Shown here: one piece after another, positions 62,975 through 64,000 of the stretch
Position numbering within the stretch: position 1 is the first letter of the stretch
Layout of the letters: every line of letters starts with the position of its first letter
NCBI RefSeq assembly: GCF_964340395.1
Contig: NC_135550.1
Location: 14,832,908-14,896,907 of the forward strand
Length of the DNA stretch: 64,000 bases
Source: Glandiceps talaboti
Taxonomy: Eukaryota > Hemichordata > Enteropneusta > Spengelidae
Reading direction: 5' to 3'
The notes under the pieces: model-generated
What the model was told of the DNA's origin: nothing
Seen by the model: the letters and a program-made list of their open reading frames with translations, nothing else
Database searches by the model: none
Position numbers and translations under genes: made by a program

Positions 62975-64000
62975 CTGTAAGAAACGAAATCTTAACGTCA
63001 GGTGTCGTCTGTTTTGTTTAATGTGCCTAAAATCGTTTTTTTTTTATCTGACCTGAACTACGTGCGACTATTCGTCTACCTTGACAAACTTGAATACACA
63101 CATTCCTGTATCGTGTAAAGCCCACCTGTTTGATCGACTGATAGGTAGAAAAAAAGGGGGGAACGACTTGATAAGCCCTACTAATTTTCCCAGCTTACAG
63201 GTGTGTGGGGGCCAAGTGGAGTGTAAATGAACATGTATCGCATTCCAGCTAAGAACGTTGATCAGCTCTCCCTTCCATTGGATTTCATCCTTGCATTCAG
63301 TGTAAAGGTGTACAAGACAGTGTCCGTACTTATTACAAAGCACGGCTACAAGGTGATGAAGTTTCAGCTAGCAAAGCAACGCAACTACTCACTCTGTGTG
63401 TGCGCTTTGATCAGGTGAAATGGCCCAGAAAGCAGTTTGGAGACGTTAGCATGCATGAATGACATAGCAATGGTATTTTACTTGTCTGACTAGCTTCATT
63501 ATCACCAACTTGAGCGATGTGAAAAAGTATCGAAACATCTGCAAGTGCCCCCTCTCACGTCTTCAAACCGGACCTTATATAAATTCCTTATTAAGTTGTC
63601 TGTTGACAACACGTCGTTGTGGTGGCAACCAATTTTAAATCTAAGATTGTCTGATCAACGGTTACTACTGGAGACACGTAAAACTAAACTACTACAGCAC
63701 GATTTTTGTAAACAGTGCGAAAGCGGATTAAACATGAACCGAAGACATTTCCACCGACCAAGAAATGCCAGTGGAATCCTGTAAGCGTGTTGACAAGATG
63801 AAATATTGAATTGCGATAGTTCTTGGGGTGACATCATACCGTTTGACCCTGACTCTCCGCTGCCTCTTGAAGTATCTTAAAATGACCTCTTTGTTTGACT
63901 TGAGCAGCTGTTCCGTCCATTTCTAAGAGTGTCGACGCTTTTAACTATTCACGTTCATTGTATAGTGCCTCGCTGCATAGCTATTTGGCTAAGATGTTAA
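62975..64000. other. Delta upstream intron (partial)
   Basis: No exon for the conserved N-terminal Cys-rich Delta region or a signal peptide is found on the minus strand here, so the 5' exons are beyond the window. Short open frames are unsupported. Confidence 0.65.

Noticed and set aside
62975-64000. Search for the Delta signal peptide and first N-terminal exons
   Set aside because: No minus-strand frame shows the expected Cys-rich N-terminal pattern or a hydrophobic leader with a donor in phase; they must lie beyond the window.

Overview
This is a 64 kb piece of an animal nuclear genome. The genes are split by introns with GT/AG splice sites, intergenic space is long, and microsatellites, foldback elements and SINE/LINE relics are abundant. 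I see nothing bacterial or viral. The genes and the mobile-element style suggest a marine invertebrate, possibly an invertebrate deuterostome such as a hemichordate or lancelet. The species cannot be fixed from the sequence alone.

Three protein-coding genes are supported. (1) Positions 281-12525 (+) hold six exons that form the C-terminal 271 residues of the INO80 chromatin-remodelling ATPase; the rest of the gene lies left of the window. (2) Positions 44126-45765 (-) hold a complete three-exon ChaC-type glutathione-specific gamma-glutamylcyclotransferase. It has an unusual Cys-rich tail and a promoter rich in CRE/ATF4-like sites. (3) Positions about 54472/56052-62974 (-) hold most of a Delta-type Notch ligand: the end of the N-terminal region, a DSL domain, nine EGF repeats, a transmembrane helix and a cytoplasmic tail. 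Its signal-peptide and first N-terminal exons lie right of the window.

Layout. 1-12.5 kb is the end of INO80; its introns carry two SINE copies, a LINE relic, foldback elements and a dead tandem copy of one exon. 12.5-44.1 kb is about 31 kb of intergenic DNA dominated by compound tetranucleotide and trinucleotide arrays and several inverted-repeat elements, with one orphan exon-like reading frame near 21.9 kb. 44.1-45.9 kb is ChaC and its promoter. 45.9-54.4 kb is intergenic. 54.4-64 kb is Delta.

The genes do not form a pathway, but their arrangement stands out. As I know it, the human 15q15 neighbourhood reads DLL4 - CHAC1 - INO80, with DLL4 and CHAC1 on one strand and INO80 convergent. This window has the same order and relative orientation, so it appears to be a deeply conserved micro-syntenic block.
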